From Betaproteobacteria bacterium LSUCC0117 (lineage in GTDB: Bacteria; Pseudomonadota; Gammaproteobacteria; Burkholderiales; Burkholderiaceae_C): a DNA stretch of 64,000 nucleotides. The position numbers were made by a program, and so were the translations under genes. The stretch lies in the NCBI GenBank assembly GCA_030441535.1, contig JAUJFZ010000003.1, positions 1-64,000 on the forward strand, in the 5' to 3' direction. The notes below the pieces were generated by a model that did not search any database, was not told the DNA's origin, and was given only the letters and a program-made list of their open reading frames with translations. Position 1 is the first letter of the stretch, and the number at the start of each line of letters is the position of its first letter. Positions 47,464 through 58,720 of this stretch are shown here, one piece after another.

Positions 47464-47940
47464 GTGCCCCCCGCTACCCCCGACCCCATTCATCGAATGC
47501 CAGGCCACCTGATTCGCCGATTGCATCAGATCTCGGTGGGCACCTTTACGTCTGAGGTGGGAGAGACTGGCATCACATCGGTTCAATTTGCAGCGCTGAA
47601 CTGCATCGCCTGTGCGCCCGGGCTTGACCAGCGCACCTTGGCGCAACGAATCGCCTTGGACACCTCCACCACTGCTGGGGTCATCGACCGACTCGAAAGC
47701 CGGGGGGCTGTCGAACGACGCTTTTCTCTCAAAGACCGTCGGGTCCGAGTGCTACACGCCACAGAAAGCGGCCTGGCCCTGCTGAGTGACCTACAACCGC
47801 TGGTCGCGAGAGTACAAAACCGGTTGATGTTCCCGCTCAGCCCGAAAGAGCAGGCTGATTTTTTAGCCATGCTAGAAAAGCTAGTCGCCGCGAATAACCA
47901 ATTGAGCCGGGCTCCAAGCGTCCCAGCGACTCCCTCTTAA
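47464..47940 (+). CDS. MarR family regulator
   Basis: This 158-residue winged-helix protein has the MarR pattern LDQRTLAQRIALDTSTTAGVIDRLE, read here as LAQRIALDTSTTAG and VIDRLESRGAVERR, followed by the wing KDRRVRVLHATESG. It is probably the local repressor of the divergent gentisate dioxygenase gene. The start is GTG 47464; an ATG at 47497 is an alternative, since neither has a strong Shine-Dalgarno. Confidence 0.88.
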   Translation: MPPATPDPIHRMPGHLIRRLHQISVGTFTSEVGETGITSVQFAALNCIACAPGLDQRTLAQRIALDTSTTAGVIDRLESRGAVERRFSLKDRRVRVLHATESGLALLSDLQPLVARVQNRLMFPLSPKEQADFLAMLEKLVAANNQLSRAPSVPATPS

Positions 47941-47964
47941 ACCCTTACCTAAGCGAGAGACCCT

Positions 47965-48708
47965 TTGAAAAAATTAGATGGAAAAGTCGCGATCATCACG
48001 GGCGCTGGACAAGGCATCGGGCTGGCAACCGCATGCAAATTTGCACGGGAGGGCGCCCACGTCGTGGTGTGTGATATCCAACAACGCGCCGTCGATGCCG
48101 CCGTAGACGCCTGTTCCGCACTGGGGGTGAGAGCCATCGGATTTGTCGTTGATGTCACACAGCGCGGCATGGTTGATGCCGTCGTCGCCGACACGCTAGC
48201 CCAGCTTGGTCAAATTGATGTGTTGGTCAATAACGCCGGTATCACGCAGGATGCGCGCTTGCAGAAAATGACGATCGAACAATTTGATCGGGTCATCGAC
48301 GTCAACCTACGCGGCGTATTCCATTTCAGCCAAGCAGTGGCTGATGCGATGGTCAAGCAGGGAAGTGGCGTTATTCTGAACGCCTCCTCCGTGGTGGGGA
48401 TCTACGGAAACTTTGGACAAACCAATTACGTTGCGTCAAAGTCGGGCGTCATCGGTTTCACCAAAACATGGGCGAGGGAATTGGGGCCTAAGGGAATTCG
48501 TGTCAACGCGGTCGCGCCAGGCTTCATCGATACCCCCATGATCAAAACCATTCCTGAGAAAGTACTCGAAGCGATGCAAAGCCAAATCCCGTTGCGACGC
48601 ATGGGTACAGCTGAAGAGATCGCCAATGCCTATGCCTTCCTCGCCAGTGATGAGGCCAGCTACATCAACGGCGTGGTGCTCGAGGTCACAGGCGGCGCCA
48701 CGGTTTAA
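47965..48708 (+). CDS. SDR-family oxidoreductase, FabG-like
   Basis: This 247-residue classical SDR has [29 protein letters not shown], the catalytic Ser in [11 protein letters not shown] and Y-x3-K in [11 protein letters not shown]. The sequence is close to 3-oxoacyl-ACP/acetoacetyl-CoA reductases (FabG/PhaB-like), but it is not in a fatty acid operon. The start is TTG at 47965 behind GAGAG. It lies 24 bases after MarR, so it could be cotranscribed with it. Confidence 0.85.
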   Translation: MKKLDGKVAIITGAGQGIGLATACKFAREGAHVVVCDIQQRAVDAAVDACSALGVRAIGFVVDVTQRGMVDAVVADTLAQLGQIDVLVNNAGITQDARLQKMTIEQFDRVIDVNLRGVFHFSQAVADAMVKQGSGVILNASSVVGIYGNFGQTNYVASKSGVIGFTKTWARELGPKGIRVNAVAPGFIDTPMIKTIPEKVLEAMQSQIPLRRMGTAEEIANAYAFLASDEASYINGVVLEVTGGATV

Positions 48709-48713
48709 AGACT

Positions 48714-49271
48714 GTGCCAGCCTCAATCAGCGAACTCTTCTGGGCGTTCACGCGTATAGCACTCCAAGGCTTTGGTGGTGTCGTCGCGATCGTGCAGCGC
48801 GAGTTGGTAGACAAGCGCGGATGGTTGACGCATCAAGAGTTCACCGAAGAGTGGGCTGTCGCGCAGATCATGCCGGGGCCGAACGTAGTGAACCTCGCCA
48901 TGATTCTGGGTGGTCGCTACTTCGGTTGGCGCGGCGCGATCGCAGGGGTGCTGGGTATGGTGGTGATGCCCACCTTCATCATCTTGGTTCTGGCGGTCAC
49001 ACTCGCTAATTTAATTGACTATCCGCTCACCCGAGACATCATGCGCGGTGTGTCTGCCGTCAGTGCGGGCTTGATTGGCGGCGCCGCGTTACGCATGCTA
49101 GGCCACCTGAATACGCACGTTCTCGGACTGCGTATTTGCCTCGTTTTGTTCACCACTACCCTGCTGGCCATTGCATGGTTGCGGCTACCGCTGATCGGGG
49201 TACTTTTACCGCTCGCGGCGGTAGGATGGCTTTTAAGTTACCGCGCCTACCAACGCGCTGTGAAGACATGA
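48714..49271 (+). CDS. chromate transporter, N-terminal-type half
   Basis: This 185-residue membrane protein is one CHR domain. The family motif FWAFTRIALQGFGGVVAIVQRE is at the N terminus, then EEWAVAQIMPGPNVVNLAMILGG, then several hydrophobic helices. Short-chain CHR proteins work as pairs encoded by adjacent genes. The start is GTG 48714, 5 bases after the SDR stop. ATGA overlap couples it to the second half. Confidence 0.86.
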   Translation: MPASISELFWAFTRIALQGFGGVVAIVQRELVDKRGWLTHQEFTEEWAVAQIMPGPNVVNLAMILGGRYFGWRGAIAGVLGMVVMPTFIILVLAVTLANLIDYPLTRDIMRGVSAVSAGLIGGAALRMLGHLNTHVLGLRICLVLFTTTLLAIAWLRLPLIGVLLPLAAVGWLLSYRAYQRAVKT

Positions 49272-49876
49272 CATGGTCGGTCATCTGGTGGCAGATGTGG
49301 GATATCTTCTGGCATCTATTCATGCTGTCATTGATAGCGATTGGCGGCGCCATTACGGTAGCACCAGATATCCAACGCTACCTTATCGTAGACAACGGGT
49401 GGCTCACACCCATGCAGTTCAACAACGCTATCGCACTAGCGCAAATGGCACCAGGGCCGAACCTCATGTTCATACCGTTGCTGGGCTGGCAGGTCGCACT
49501 CAACTCACCGGCGTTGAACCAACTGTCAGCGAGCGCACCCTGGTTGGTCTGGATCATCGCCGTGCTCAGTGCATTTTCTGCGCTGCTGGCCATTGTGTTG
49601 CCGTCGTCGCTGTTGACTTACCAGTTGGCAAGTTGGGCCCATGCGCGGCGAACACGAATCGGTATCAAGGCCTTTAAGGCGGGGCTCACGCCGGTCGTTA
49701 TTGCATTGCTGGTTGCTGCGGCGTTGCTGATTGCGCAGGGTATCCCCGTCGTTAATGGCCGTTTGCCACAAATCACGCTAACGGTATTGGCCGCCGTTTT
49801 GGTGTGGCGTACCCAGTTGCATTTGTTGTGGCTAATTGCCGGCGGTGCGCTAGCGGGTGCTTTGGGGTGGGTGTGA
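49268..49876 (+). CDS. chromate transporter, C-terminal-type half
   Basis: This 202-residue second CHR half starts MTWSVIWWQMWDIFWHLF, followed by LSLIAIGGAITVAPDIQRYL and NNAIALAQMAPGPNLMFIPLLG. The ATG overlaps the upstream stop by 4 bases, as usual for paired short CHR genes. Its C-terminal helices end in GALAGALGWV. Export of chromate or a related oxyanion is inferred from the family. It overlaps the convergent rlmB gene by 27 bases. Confidence 0.86.
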   Translation: MTWSVIWWQMWDIFWHLFMLSLIAIGGAITVAPDIQRYLIVDNGWLTPMQFNNAIALAQMAPGPNLMFIPLLGWQVALNSPALNQLSASAPWLVWIIAVLSAFSALLAIVLPSSLLTYQLASWAHARRTRIGIKAFKAGLTPVVIALLVAAALLIAQGIPVVNGRLPQITLTVLAAVLVWRTQLHLLWLIAGGALAGALGWV

Positions 49877-50617
49877 GCGCTGGCGCATGGCCTCGTAAAC
49901 ACAAACCGCACTGGCCACGGATACATTGAGGCTTTCAACCGCTCCTCGCATCGGAATACGCACCAACTCGTCGCAGGTCTTGCGGGTGAGCTGCCGCATA
50001 CCCGGGCCTTCTGCGCCCAACACCAGGGCAACAGGTCCTTTCAGGTCGACGTCATAGATGGTATTTGCCGCATCATCACTGGTGCCGATGACCCAGATTT
50101 GCCTCTCCTTTAACTCATTGAGCGTGCGCGCCAAATTGGTCACCATGAAATAAGGAACCGTCTCAGCTGCACCACTGGCCACCTTGGCCACGGTGGCGTT
50201 GATGCCCGCCGCATGATCCTTCGGTGCAATCACAGCTTGGACACCGGCACCATCCGCGACCCGCAAGCACGCGCCAAGGTTATGGGGGTCCGTCACGCCA
50301 TCGAGCACCAAAATCAGCGGCTTCTCATCGCCACGCGCTTCAAGGGCGTCCAACAGGTCATCGAGACTTTTTGCCAGTTGAACATCGTGCGCACGCGCCA
50401 CCACCCCTTGGTGTCCCGCACTGCCGCACATTTTTGAGAGGCGCGCGCCGTCGGCCTCGATCAGTCTCACCTGCGCCTCTTTCGCTCGTGCGACAAACTG
50501 GCGCATACGCATATCTCGCCGACTGGCGTCAAAATAAACCTCCACCACAGATGCGGCGTCGGTTTTAATGCGCACGCTGACCGCGTGAAACCCGAATAGA
50601 ACTTTAATGGCAGCCAT
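49850..50617 (-). CDS. rlmB: 23S rRNA (guanosine(2251)-2'-O)-methyltransferase
   Basis: This 255-residue SPOUT enzyme methylates the 2'-O of G2251 in 23S rRNA. The three conserved blocks are LDGVTDPHNLGACLRVADGAG, VALVLGAEGPGMRQLTRKTCD and IPMRGAVESLNVSVASAV. An N-terminal L30-like substrate-binding domain starts MAAIKVLFGFHAV. The start at 50617 was chosen by family match. It lies 7 bases downstream of the ABC ATPase gene. Confidence 0.95.
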   Translation of the reverse strand: MAAIKVLFGFHAVSVRIKTDAASVVEVYFDASRRDMRMRQFVARAKEAQVRLIEADGARLSKMCGSAGHQGVVARAHDVQLAKSLDDLLDALEARGDEKPLILVLDGVTDPHNLGACLRVADGAGVQAVIAPKDHAAGINATVAKVASGAAETVPYFMVTNLARTLNELKERQIWVIGTSDDAANTIYDVDLKGPVALVLGAEGPGMRQLTRKTCDELVRIPMRGAVESLNVSVASAVCVYEAMRQRSHPPQSTR

Positions 50618-50624
50618 GCCGGTA

Positions 50625-51356
50625 TTATCCGGGCAAAACCACCTGCCCCGCGGCCAGTGTGAGGGTTTGCTGGCATCGCTTGGCAATGCCTTGATCGTGT
50701 GTCACAAGCAGCAAAGTAGTGCCAACTTCGGCATTGAGCGCGAACATCAACTGCATCACCGACTCGCCGGTCGCAAAGTCCAGACTGCCAGTTGGTTCGT
50801 CGGCCATCAGCAGAGTCGGCCGCATGACAAAAGCGCGCGCCAATGCAACACGTTGCTGCTCACCGCCCGACATGACTTTGGGGTAGTGACGCAATCGACT
50901 GGCGAGGCCCACTCGATCCAACATATCGGCTGCTGCCGAACGCGCATCTTTCCGAGACGCCAACTCCAGAGGAAGCATGACATTTTCAAGCGCCGTGAGG
51001 TGCGGTAACAGCTGGAAATTTTGAAACACAAAACCCAAGTGCTGACCCCGCCAAGCGGCACGCGCATCCTCGTCGAGCGCGAACAGATCCTGGCCGGCCA
51101 ATAAAACCTGGCCACTGCTGGGGGTGTCGAGTCCCGCTAATATAGACAGCAACGTGCTTTTACCCGATCCAGACGCCCCCACTATGGCCATTGTTTGGCC
51201 TTGTGATAAGGTCAAATCGACGTTCGACAGTATCGATAGCGTGCCTGTCGCGTCCTCAACCGATTTACTCACACCGACACCCTGCAAAACAGGCGTTTGG
51301 GAGGGGGTAATCAGGGCGGGGTTTAATTCAGCAGTCACTTGCGCGCTAGTCATCAT
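50625..51356 (-). CDS. ABC transporter ATP-binding protein, YbbA/LolD type
   Basis: This 243-residue ATPase has Walker A GASGSGKSTLLSILAGLD, Q-loop FVFQNFQLLP, signature MSGGEQQRVALARAF and Walker B LLMADEPTGSLD with H-loop VTHD. It belongs to the MacB/LolD-like MetN-type group. It is divergent from tesA, exactly as ybbA is in E. coli, but the usual partner permease ybbP is missing: rlmB follows at once. The start at 51356 is likely; a TTG start at 51377 is also possible. Confidence 0.88.
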   Translation of the reverse strand: MMTSAQVTAELNPALITPSQTPVLQGVGVSKSVEDATGTLSILSNVDLTLSQGQTMAIVGASGSGKSTLLSILAGLDTPSSGQVLLAGQDLFALDEDARAAWRGQHLGFVFQNFQLLPHLTALENVMLPLELASRKDARSAAADMLDRVGLASRLRHYPKVMSGGEQQRVALARAFVMRPTLLMADEPTGSLDFATGESVMQLMFALNAEVGTTLLLVTHDQGIAKRCQQTLTLAAGQVVLPG

Positions 51357-51390
51357 GCCAGTTGTTCTCTTATCCAAATATTCATTGCGT

Positions 51391-52152
51391 ATGCCCTACT
51401 TTAACGGTTACTTGATAGCCCTTCTGAATCACGTTAAATCCGCCTTTTTGCTGCTGGGCTGGGCACTATTGACCGCCTTAACGATCGGTACACACAGTGC
51501 TGCAGCCGTGACATCTTCTCAAGCCGTTGACGCCCGGCACTCCACCGCCAAATTGCCAGCCAGGTCGTCGGTTTTACCTGCAGAATCTGGCGCCCAGCGG
51601 ATTTTGATCGTGGGCGACTCCATCAGTGCCGAGTACGGACTTCGCCGTGGATCGGGTTGGGTGAGTCTACTGATTCAACGATTGGCCGCGCAGAAAATAC
51701 CGGCCACAGTCGTGAACGCGAGTATCAGTGGCGATACCACCTCAGGTGGGCGAACCCGCTTACCCAGTCTCATCCGACGGCATGCGCCGACCATATTGGT
51801 CATCGAGTTGGGCGCTAACGATGCCTTGCGGGGCTTGCCACTGACCAGCACGCGCGCTAACTTGGATGCAATGATTCAATTGGGGCAATCGATCAATGCG
51901 AAAGTTTTGCTGCTTGGCATGCAAGTGCCGCCCAACTACGGCGCCCGTTACACTGCCGATTTTGCGAATGTCTTTGTCGAGGCCAGTCGAAAGTACGGGA
52001 CGGCCTTAGTCCCCTTCTTTTTAACTGGCGTAGCCGATGGGCAGGAGGCCGAACGATTGTTTCAAAGGGACCGCATCCATCCCAATGAATTGGCACAGCC
52101 GATCATGTTGGATAATGCGTGGCCCAGCCTCATGCGGCTCATGTCGCCCTAA
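51391..52152 (+). CDS. tesA: GDSL esterase / acyl-CoA thioesterase I, TesA-like
   Basis: This 253-residue periplasmic SGNH hydrolase has a signal peptide (ALLTALTIGTHSAAA region), block I VGDSISAEYGL with nucleophile Ser, block III GANDALRG and block V RDRIHPNE with catalytic Asp-His. It hydrolyses acyl thioesters and short esters. It is divergent from the YbbA-like ATPase. The start at 51391 puts the hydrophobic signal segment near the N terminus, although no clear Shine-Dalgarno precedes it. Confidence 0.9.
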   Translation: MPYFNGYLIALLNHVKSAFLLLGWALLTALTIGTHSAAAVTSSQAVDARHSTAKLPARSSVLPAESGAQRILIVGDSISAEYGLRRGSGWVSLLIQRLAAQKIPATVVNASISGDTTSGGRTRLPSLIRRHAPTILVIELGANDALRGLPLTSTRANLDAMIQLGQSINAKVLLLGMQVPPNYGARYTADFANVFVEASRKYGTALVPFFLTGVADGQEAERLFQRDRIHPNELAQPIMLDNAWPSLMRLMSP

Positions 52153-52179
52153 TCGCCAAATCCCCCTACTCGCTCAACT

Positions 52180-53244
52180 GTGCCCATACACGCAATCACG
52201 CCCACTGAGGCCCTAGCAGAAGATGGACGCTTCGACGCCATCATTGACGCGCGCAGTCCCTCCGAATTCGCGCTCGACCACATTCCCAATGCCCAGAACT
52301 GGCCCTCTTTGGATGACGACCAACGGGTATTGATCGGTACCCTTTACAAACAAGTCAATACGTTTGAAGCCAAAAAACAAGGTGCTGCGCTGGTCGCACG
52401 TAACATTGCCGCCCATATTGACGCCCACTTGGCGGACGTACCCCGTACCTGGCAGCCGCTGGTGTATTGCTGGCGCGGCGGTAACCGCAGCGGTGCGTTG
52501 GCGACGGTGCTGTCCGCAATTGGCTTTCACGTTCATCTGATCACCGGTGGCTACAAAGCGTTTCGCGCAATGGTCATGGCACAAACGCCTGAACGGGTCA
52601 CTGCGCTTCGATACCGCGTTATTGCCGGCGCTACCGGGGTCGGTAAAACGCACGTGCTACACGCCCTGTCGACAGCAGGCGAGCAGGTGCTGGACCTCGA
52701 AGCCCTTGCCTGCCATCGCAGCTCAGTACTGGGTTTGATACCGGGCACACCCCAACCCAGTCAAAAGCACTTTGAAACCCTGATCTGGGACCAACTACGA
52801 CACTTTGACCCGAATCGACCGGTTTATATTGAGTCGGAAAGCAAGCGGGTTGGCAACTTAACCGTACCGGAGTCACTCATCACCGCGATGCGTGCAAGCC
52901 CGCTGGTCTTGATGGATATGGCTGTCGAGGAACGTGTGAAGTTACTCATGGCAGACTACTCGTTTTTCGTCACCGATCCCGAATTTTTTGGGCAACGCTT
53001 GGACACCCTGATTGCTTTGCTGGGGCATGCGGTGGTTGATACCTGGAAGGCAGAAGCCACCGCTGGGCGCTCGGCGGACGTCGTGGCGGAACTGTTGAGT
53101 CGCCACTACGACCCGAAGTACCACGAGTCAATGGCGCGCAATTTCGCGCTGTTTTCGAGCGCTCGAACAGTCAACGTCAACAGCGCATCGCCGGCAGACC
53201 TGCAGGCCGCAGCCGCAGACGTTCAGTTGGCGTTTGAAAATTAA
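52180..53244 (+). CDS. mnmH: tRNA 2-selenouridine/geranyl-2-thiouridine synthase
   Basis: This 354-residue enzyme replaces sulfur by selenium in 2-thiouridine at the wobble position of some tRNAs. The N-terminal rhodanese domain has VYCWRGGNRSGA with the catalytic Cys, and the C-terminal P-loop domain has GATGVGKTHVLHAL. The IDARSPSEFALDHIPNA and NWP motif is typical. The start is GTG at 52180. No selD gene is in the window. It converges with the PLP lyase gene with a 4-base overlap. Confidence 0.93.
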   Translation: MPIHAITPTEALAEDGRFDAIIDARSPSEFALDHIPNAQNWPSLDDDQRVLIGTLYKQVNTFEAKKQGAALVARNIAAHIDAHLADVPRTWQPLVYCWRGGNRSGALATVLSAIGFHVHLITGGYKAFRAMVMAQTPERVTALRYRVIAGATGVGKTHVLHALSTAGEQVLDLEALACHRSSVLGLIPGTPQPSQKHFETLIWDQLRHFDPNRPVYIESESKRVGNLTVPESLITAMRASPLVLMDMAVEERVKLLMADYSFFVTDPEFFGQRLDTLIALLGHAVVDTWKAEATAGRSADVVAELLSRHYDPKYHESMARNFALFSSARTVNVNSASPADLQAAAADVQLAFEN

Positions 53245-54425
53245 AGCGCGTCCAAAGACTGCGCAAGATCGTTTTGTAGGTCCTGCGCATCCGCCAGACC
53301 AATCGCGAATCGGACCACACCGCAACCATGCGGCCACAGGCGTGCCCGTGATTCAGGTAGTTGATAAGGAACGACCAAACTTTGAGGCCCTGCCCAGCTG
53401 TAGCCGATGCCGAACAACTGCAAACGGTCACAGAAAGCATCGACCTGTGCTTGGCTGTAACGCGGCTGAAATACGACCGTGAACAAACAAGCCGCGCCCG
53501 TGCAATCCCGCGCCCATACGGCATGACCGGGTGATTCAGATAAGGCGGGGTGCAGAACGTGCGAAAACTCGGGACGGGTCAGCGCCCATTCAGCCAGCCT
53601 GCGCGTGACCGCATCTTGGCGCGCATAACGCAGGTGCGCGGTTGGCAAAGAGCGAAGCACCAGCTCAGCGTCATTGGCTCCAACGGCTAGACCAAGTCGC
53701 ATATGACACATTTGCAGGGTTTCGTGTAACGCGGGGTCCCGGGTGACAACAGAGCCCATCAACACATCACCACCACCGCTCGGGTATTTGGTGAGTGCAT
53801 GCATCGAAATATCAACGCCCATGTCGAAAGGCTGAAATGCGATGCCAGCGCCCCACGTGTTATCGAGTGCACTCAATATCTGCCGGGCGCCACTGGGGCG
53901 CTTTGCGTTGGCAGCATTGATGACGGCCACACACGCCGGCACATCTGGAAATTCAAGGGTGATGGAGCCTGCCGCTTCCAACCACACCAACCGGGTGTGA
54001 TCGCTTATTTTTAGGGCTAGATCGGCCGGATTAAGCGCGTCATAAACTTGGGTCTTCACACCCCAACGGGCCATCTCGACACACAAAAAGTCTCGCCCAG
54101 GCCCGTACGCGTTGTCGGGCAAAAGCACCTCATCGGCGGGCTGCAAAAAGGCCAAATCAACCAATGCAATGGCTGCTAACCCACTGGGAACCAGCACGCA
54201 GTAGCGTCCGCCCTCGAGGGTGGCGAGTCGCTCTTCAAGCGTAAAAGTAGTCGGTGTGCCGTGTAAACCGTAGGTGTAAGCCGACTTATCTGTCCATTGC
54301 CGGCTCCGCATGTCGGCGACCGTGGGAAATAAGACCGTAGAGGCCTTGTGAATACCCGGCATCGCTGCCTCGAACGCATCTGGGGCCCGGTAAGGGTGAT
54401 TGATCAGTTCGGTGCTACGGTCCAT
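53241..54425 (-). CDS. cystathionine beta-lyase-like PLP enzyme
   Basis: This 394-residue PLP enzyme is of the Cys/Met metabolism family. YTYGLHGTPTTFTLEERLA, LVPSGLAAIALV, and SMHALTKYPSGGGDVLMGSVV with the PLP-binding Lys match MetC-type cystathionine beta-lyases, which make homocysteine for methionine synthesis. The start at 54425 was chosen by family length. It lies 35 bases after the phosphoribosyltransferase gene, in the same direction. Confidence 0.87.
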   Translation of the reverse strand: MDRSTELINHPYRAPDAFEAAMPGIHKASTVLFPTVADMRSRQWTDKSAYTYGLHGTPTTFTLEERLATLEGGRYCVLVPSGLAAIALVDLAFLQPADEVLLPDNAYGPGRDFLCVEMARWGVKTQVYDALNPADLALKISDHTRLVWLEAAGSITLEFPDVPACVAVINAANAKRPSGARQILSALDNTWGAGIAFQPFDMGVDISMHALTKYPSGGGDVLMGSVVTRDPALHETLQMCHMRLGLAVGANDAELVLRSLPTAHLRYARQDAVTRRLAEWALTRPEFSHVLHPALSESPGHAVWARDCTGAACLFTVVFQPRYSQAQVDAFCDRLQLFGIGYSWAGPQSLVVPYQLPESRARLWPHGCGVVRFAIGLADAQDLQNDLAQSLDAL

Positions 54426-54460
54426 AGATTTGCTTGCCAGTTGTCGCCCGGTCGGAGTGA

Positions 54461-54985
54461 CTAGGCTTTCCACTTTTCGACTAAATTCGCGGGCCGGATG
54501 TTGTCGTAGGGCTCGAACGGCTGGTGAATCCACGGATTAGTTTCGAGATACTCGACAGAATAATCGGGCGCGAAAGCAGAAACGCCCTTGGTCCAAATCA
54601 CGGCACTGCGCAATTCCGTGATGGGCGTGTAGTTGGCTTTCAGCGTATCAATAACCGCTTTCAGTGTGTGCCCTGTATCCGCTAGATCGTCGACCAACAA
54701 CACGCGGCCAGCAATTTCGCCTTTGGGTGTGGTGATGTAACGCGCCACGTCCAAGCGACCTTGGACGGTGCCCGCACCCGCACGGTATGAGCTGGTCGAC
54801 ATAATGGCCAAAGGCTTATCGAATATACGTGACAGCAAATCACCAGGTCGCATACCGCCACGGGCTAAGCACAGGATGTTGTCAAACTCCCAACCAGACT
54901 CATGAATCTTGATGGCCAGTCGCTCAATGAGGTTGTGGTATTCGTCGTAAGAAACGTAGAGGTGCTTTCCGTCTTCGGTCAACAT
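54461..54985 (-). CDS. purine phosphoribosyltransferase (xanthine/guanine/hypoxanthine type)
   Basis: This 174-residue PRTase has the PRPP-binding motif VLLVDDLADTGHTLKAV and an N-terminal domain with DNILCLARGGMRPGDLLSR. The substrate is probably a purine base, converting it to a nucleotide. It sits just downstream of purA, as in many betaproteobacteria, which supports purine salvage. The exact base preference cannot be read from the sequence. Confidence 0.88.
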   Translation of the reverse strand: MLTEDGKHLYVSYDEYHNLIERLAIKIHESGWEFDNILCLARGGMRPGDLLSRIFDKPLAIMSTSSYRAGAGTVQGRLDVARYITTPKGEIAGRVLLVDDLADTGHTLKAVIDTLKANYTPITELRSAVIWTKGVSAFAPDYSVEYLETNPWIHQPFEPYDNIRPANLVEKWKA

Positions 54986-55036
54986 GGCAGTCCTTTGGAG
55001 GTTGGGTTGTCAGGAGTGTGGCTTAAATTCGGTGTA

Positions 55037-57633
<2,597 letters not shown>

Positions 57634-57733
57634 AGTCTGATCAATCGTGGGGAGACAACCCGATATTGTACCGCCCAGCGGGCCGCATCCCAGCCGATGG
57701 CTGGCGAACGGATTAAGCGAAAAGCATGCGTTT

Positions 57734-57774
57734 GAAAGAAAAAGGCTGAGGCAGCGGCTCGCGCTGGCTCAGCC
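57734..57774 (-). terminator. rho-independent terminator after hflC
   Basis: Nested stems GGCTGAG (57744-57750) / CTCAGCC (57768-57774) and CAGCG (57752-57756) / CGCTG (57762-57766) form a 12-bp hairpin with one G-G mismatch. On the minus strand it is followed by TTTTTCTTTC. It begins about 20 bases after the hflC stop, ending the bamB-der-hfq-hflX-hflK-hflC unit before hisZ. Confidence 0.9.
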
Positions 57775-57792
57775 CGTTTGGCGCGTCAGATC

Positions 57793-58686
57793 TTATTTGG
57801 CGGGACCGACGCGGTTGTTCTTCATACCCTTGAGGAAGTCTGAATCACCATCGAGTACGACGATGTCTCCCTTCGAAGAAAAGCTCGATTTGTAGGCTTC
57901 TAGACTTCGGTAGAACTTGGCAAACGCGGGGTCGCGACTGAACGCCTTGGCGTAAGTGGACGAAGCCTCGGCGTCACCGGAACCTTTGGTCGTTTGGGCA
58001 TCGCGATAGGCCTCAGCCAAAATGATTTCACGCTGGCGATCGGCATCGGCGCGAATGCGCTCACCTTCTGCAGCACCAGTAGACCGAAGTTCGTTCGCAA
58101 CCCGCTTGCGCTCAGCCTCCATCCGGTCGTAAACGGACTTGGTGATTGTCTCGGCATAGTCCACGCGGGTGATCCGCACGTCAACGACATCCATACCCCA
58201 TGGCTTTTCCGCGCTCTTCACAGCCGCCAGAACCTGCTCTTTGACGTCAGCCATAAGCGCCTCACGATCCGACGACAACAACTGGAATACCGTGCGACGG
58301 TTGACTTCCTCTTGGAAGGAGTTACGAATCACGCGGTTCAATTGCAACGCGCCAGCGCGCTCGGTTAAGCCAACATTTCGGATGTATTGCGGTGCGTCAG
58401 ACACGCGCCAGCGCACGAACCAGTCAATGACCACACGCTGTTTCTCAGCGGTGAGCATGGGCTCGGTGTCGGAACTCTCGAGCGTCAACAGACGGCGATC
58501 GATATAGCTGACATTTTGGAACGGTGGGGGGAGTTTGAAGTTCAATCCCGGCTCCGTCACAACCGTTTTAATTTCACCCAACTGATAGACCACGCCAAAT
58601 TGGCGTTGGTCCACGACAAACATGGTCGAACTGGCCAAGCCCAAAAGGACAAGCGCCGATGCAATCCAGAAACCTAATTTATTCAT
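57793..58686 (-). CDS. hflC: HflC, FtsH modulator
   Basis: This 297-residue SPFH protein has an N-terminal membrane anchor (FWIASALVLLGLASSTMFVV) and a Band 7 domain (DQRQFGVVYQLGEIK; EPGLNFKLPPPFQNV). A C-terminal coiled coil (AEGERIRADADRQREIILA) follows. It forms the HflKC complex in the inner membrane, which regulates the FtsH protease. It is the last gene of the operon before a terminator, 34 bases after hflK. Confidence 0.95.
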   Translation of the reverse strand: MNKLGFWIASALVLLGLASSTMFVVDQRQFGVVYQLGEIKTVVTEPGLNFKLPPPFQNVSYIDRRLLTLESSDTEPMLTAEKQRVVIDWFVRWRVSDAPQYIRNVGLTERAGALQLNRVIRNSFQEEVNRRTVFQLLSSDREALMADVKEQVLAAVKSAEKPWGMDVVDVRITRVDYAETITKSVYDRMEAERKRVANELRSTGAAEGERIRADADRQREIILAEAYRDAQTTKGSGDAEASSTYAKAFSRDPAFAKFYRSLEAYKSSFSSKGDIVVLDGDSDFLKGMKNNRVGPAK

Positions 58687-58720
58687 AACAACCTCTGCTT
58701 AATATGTTCCAACCGGCCGT

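Noticed and set aside
53177..53524. 115-codon minus-strand open frame with a plausible length
   Set aside because: It overlaps the ends of mnmH and the PLP lyase in a third frame and has only Arg/Cys/Ser-rich noise.
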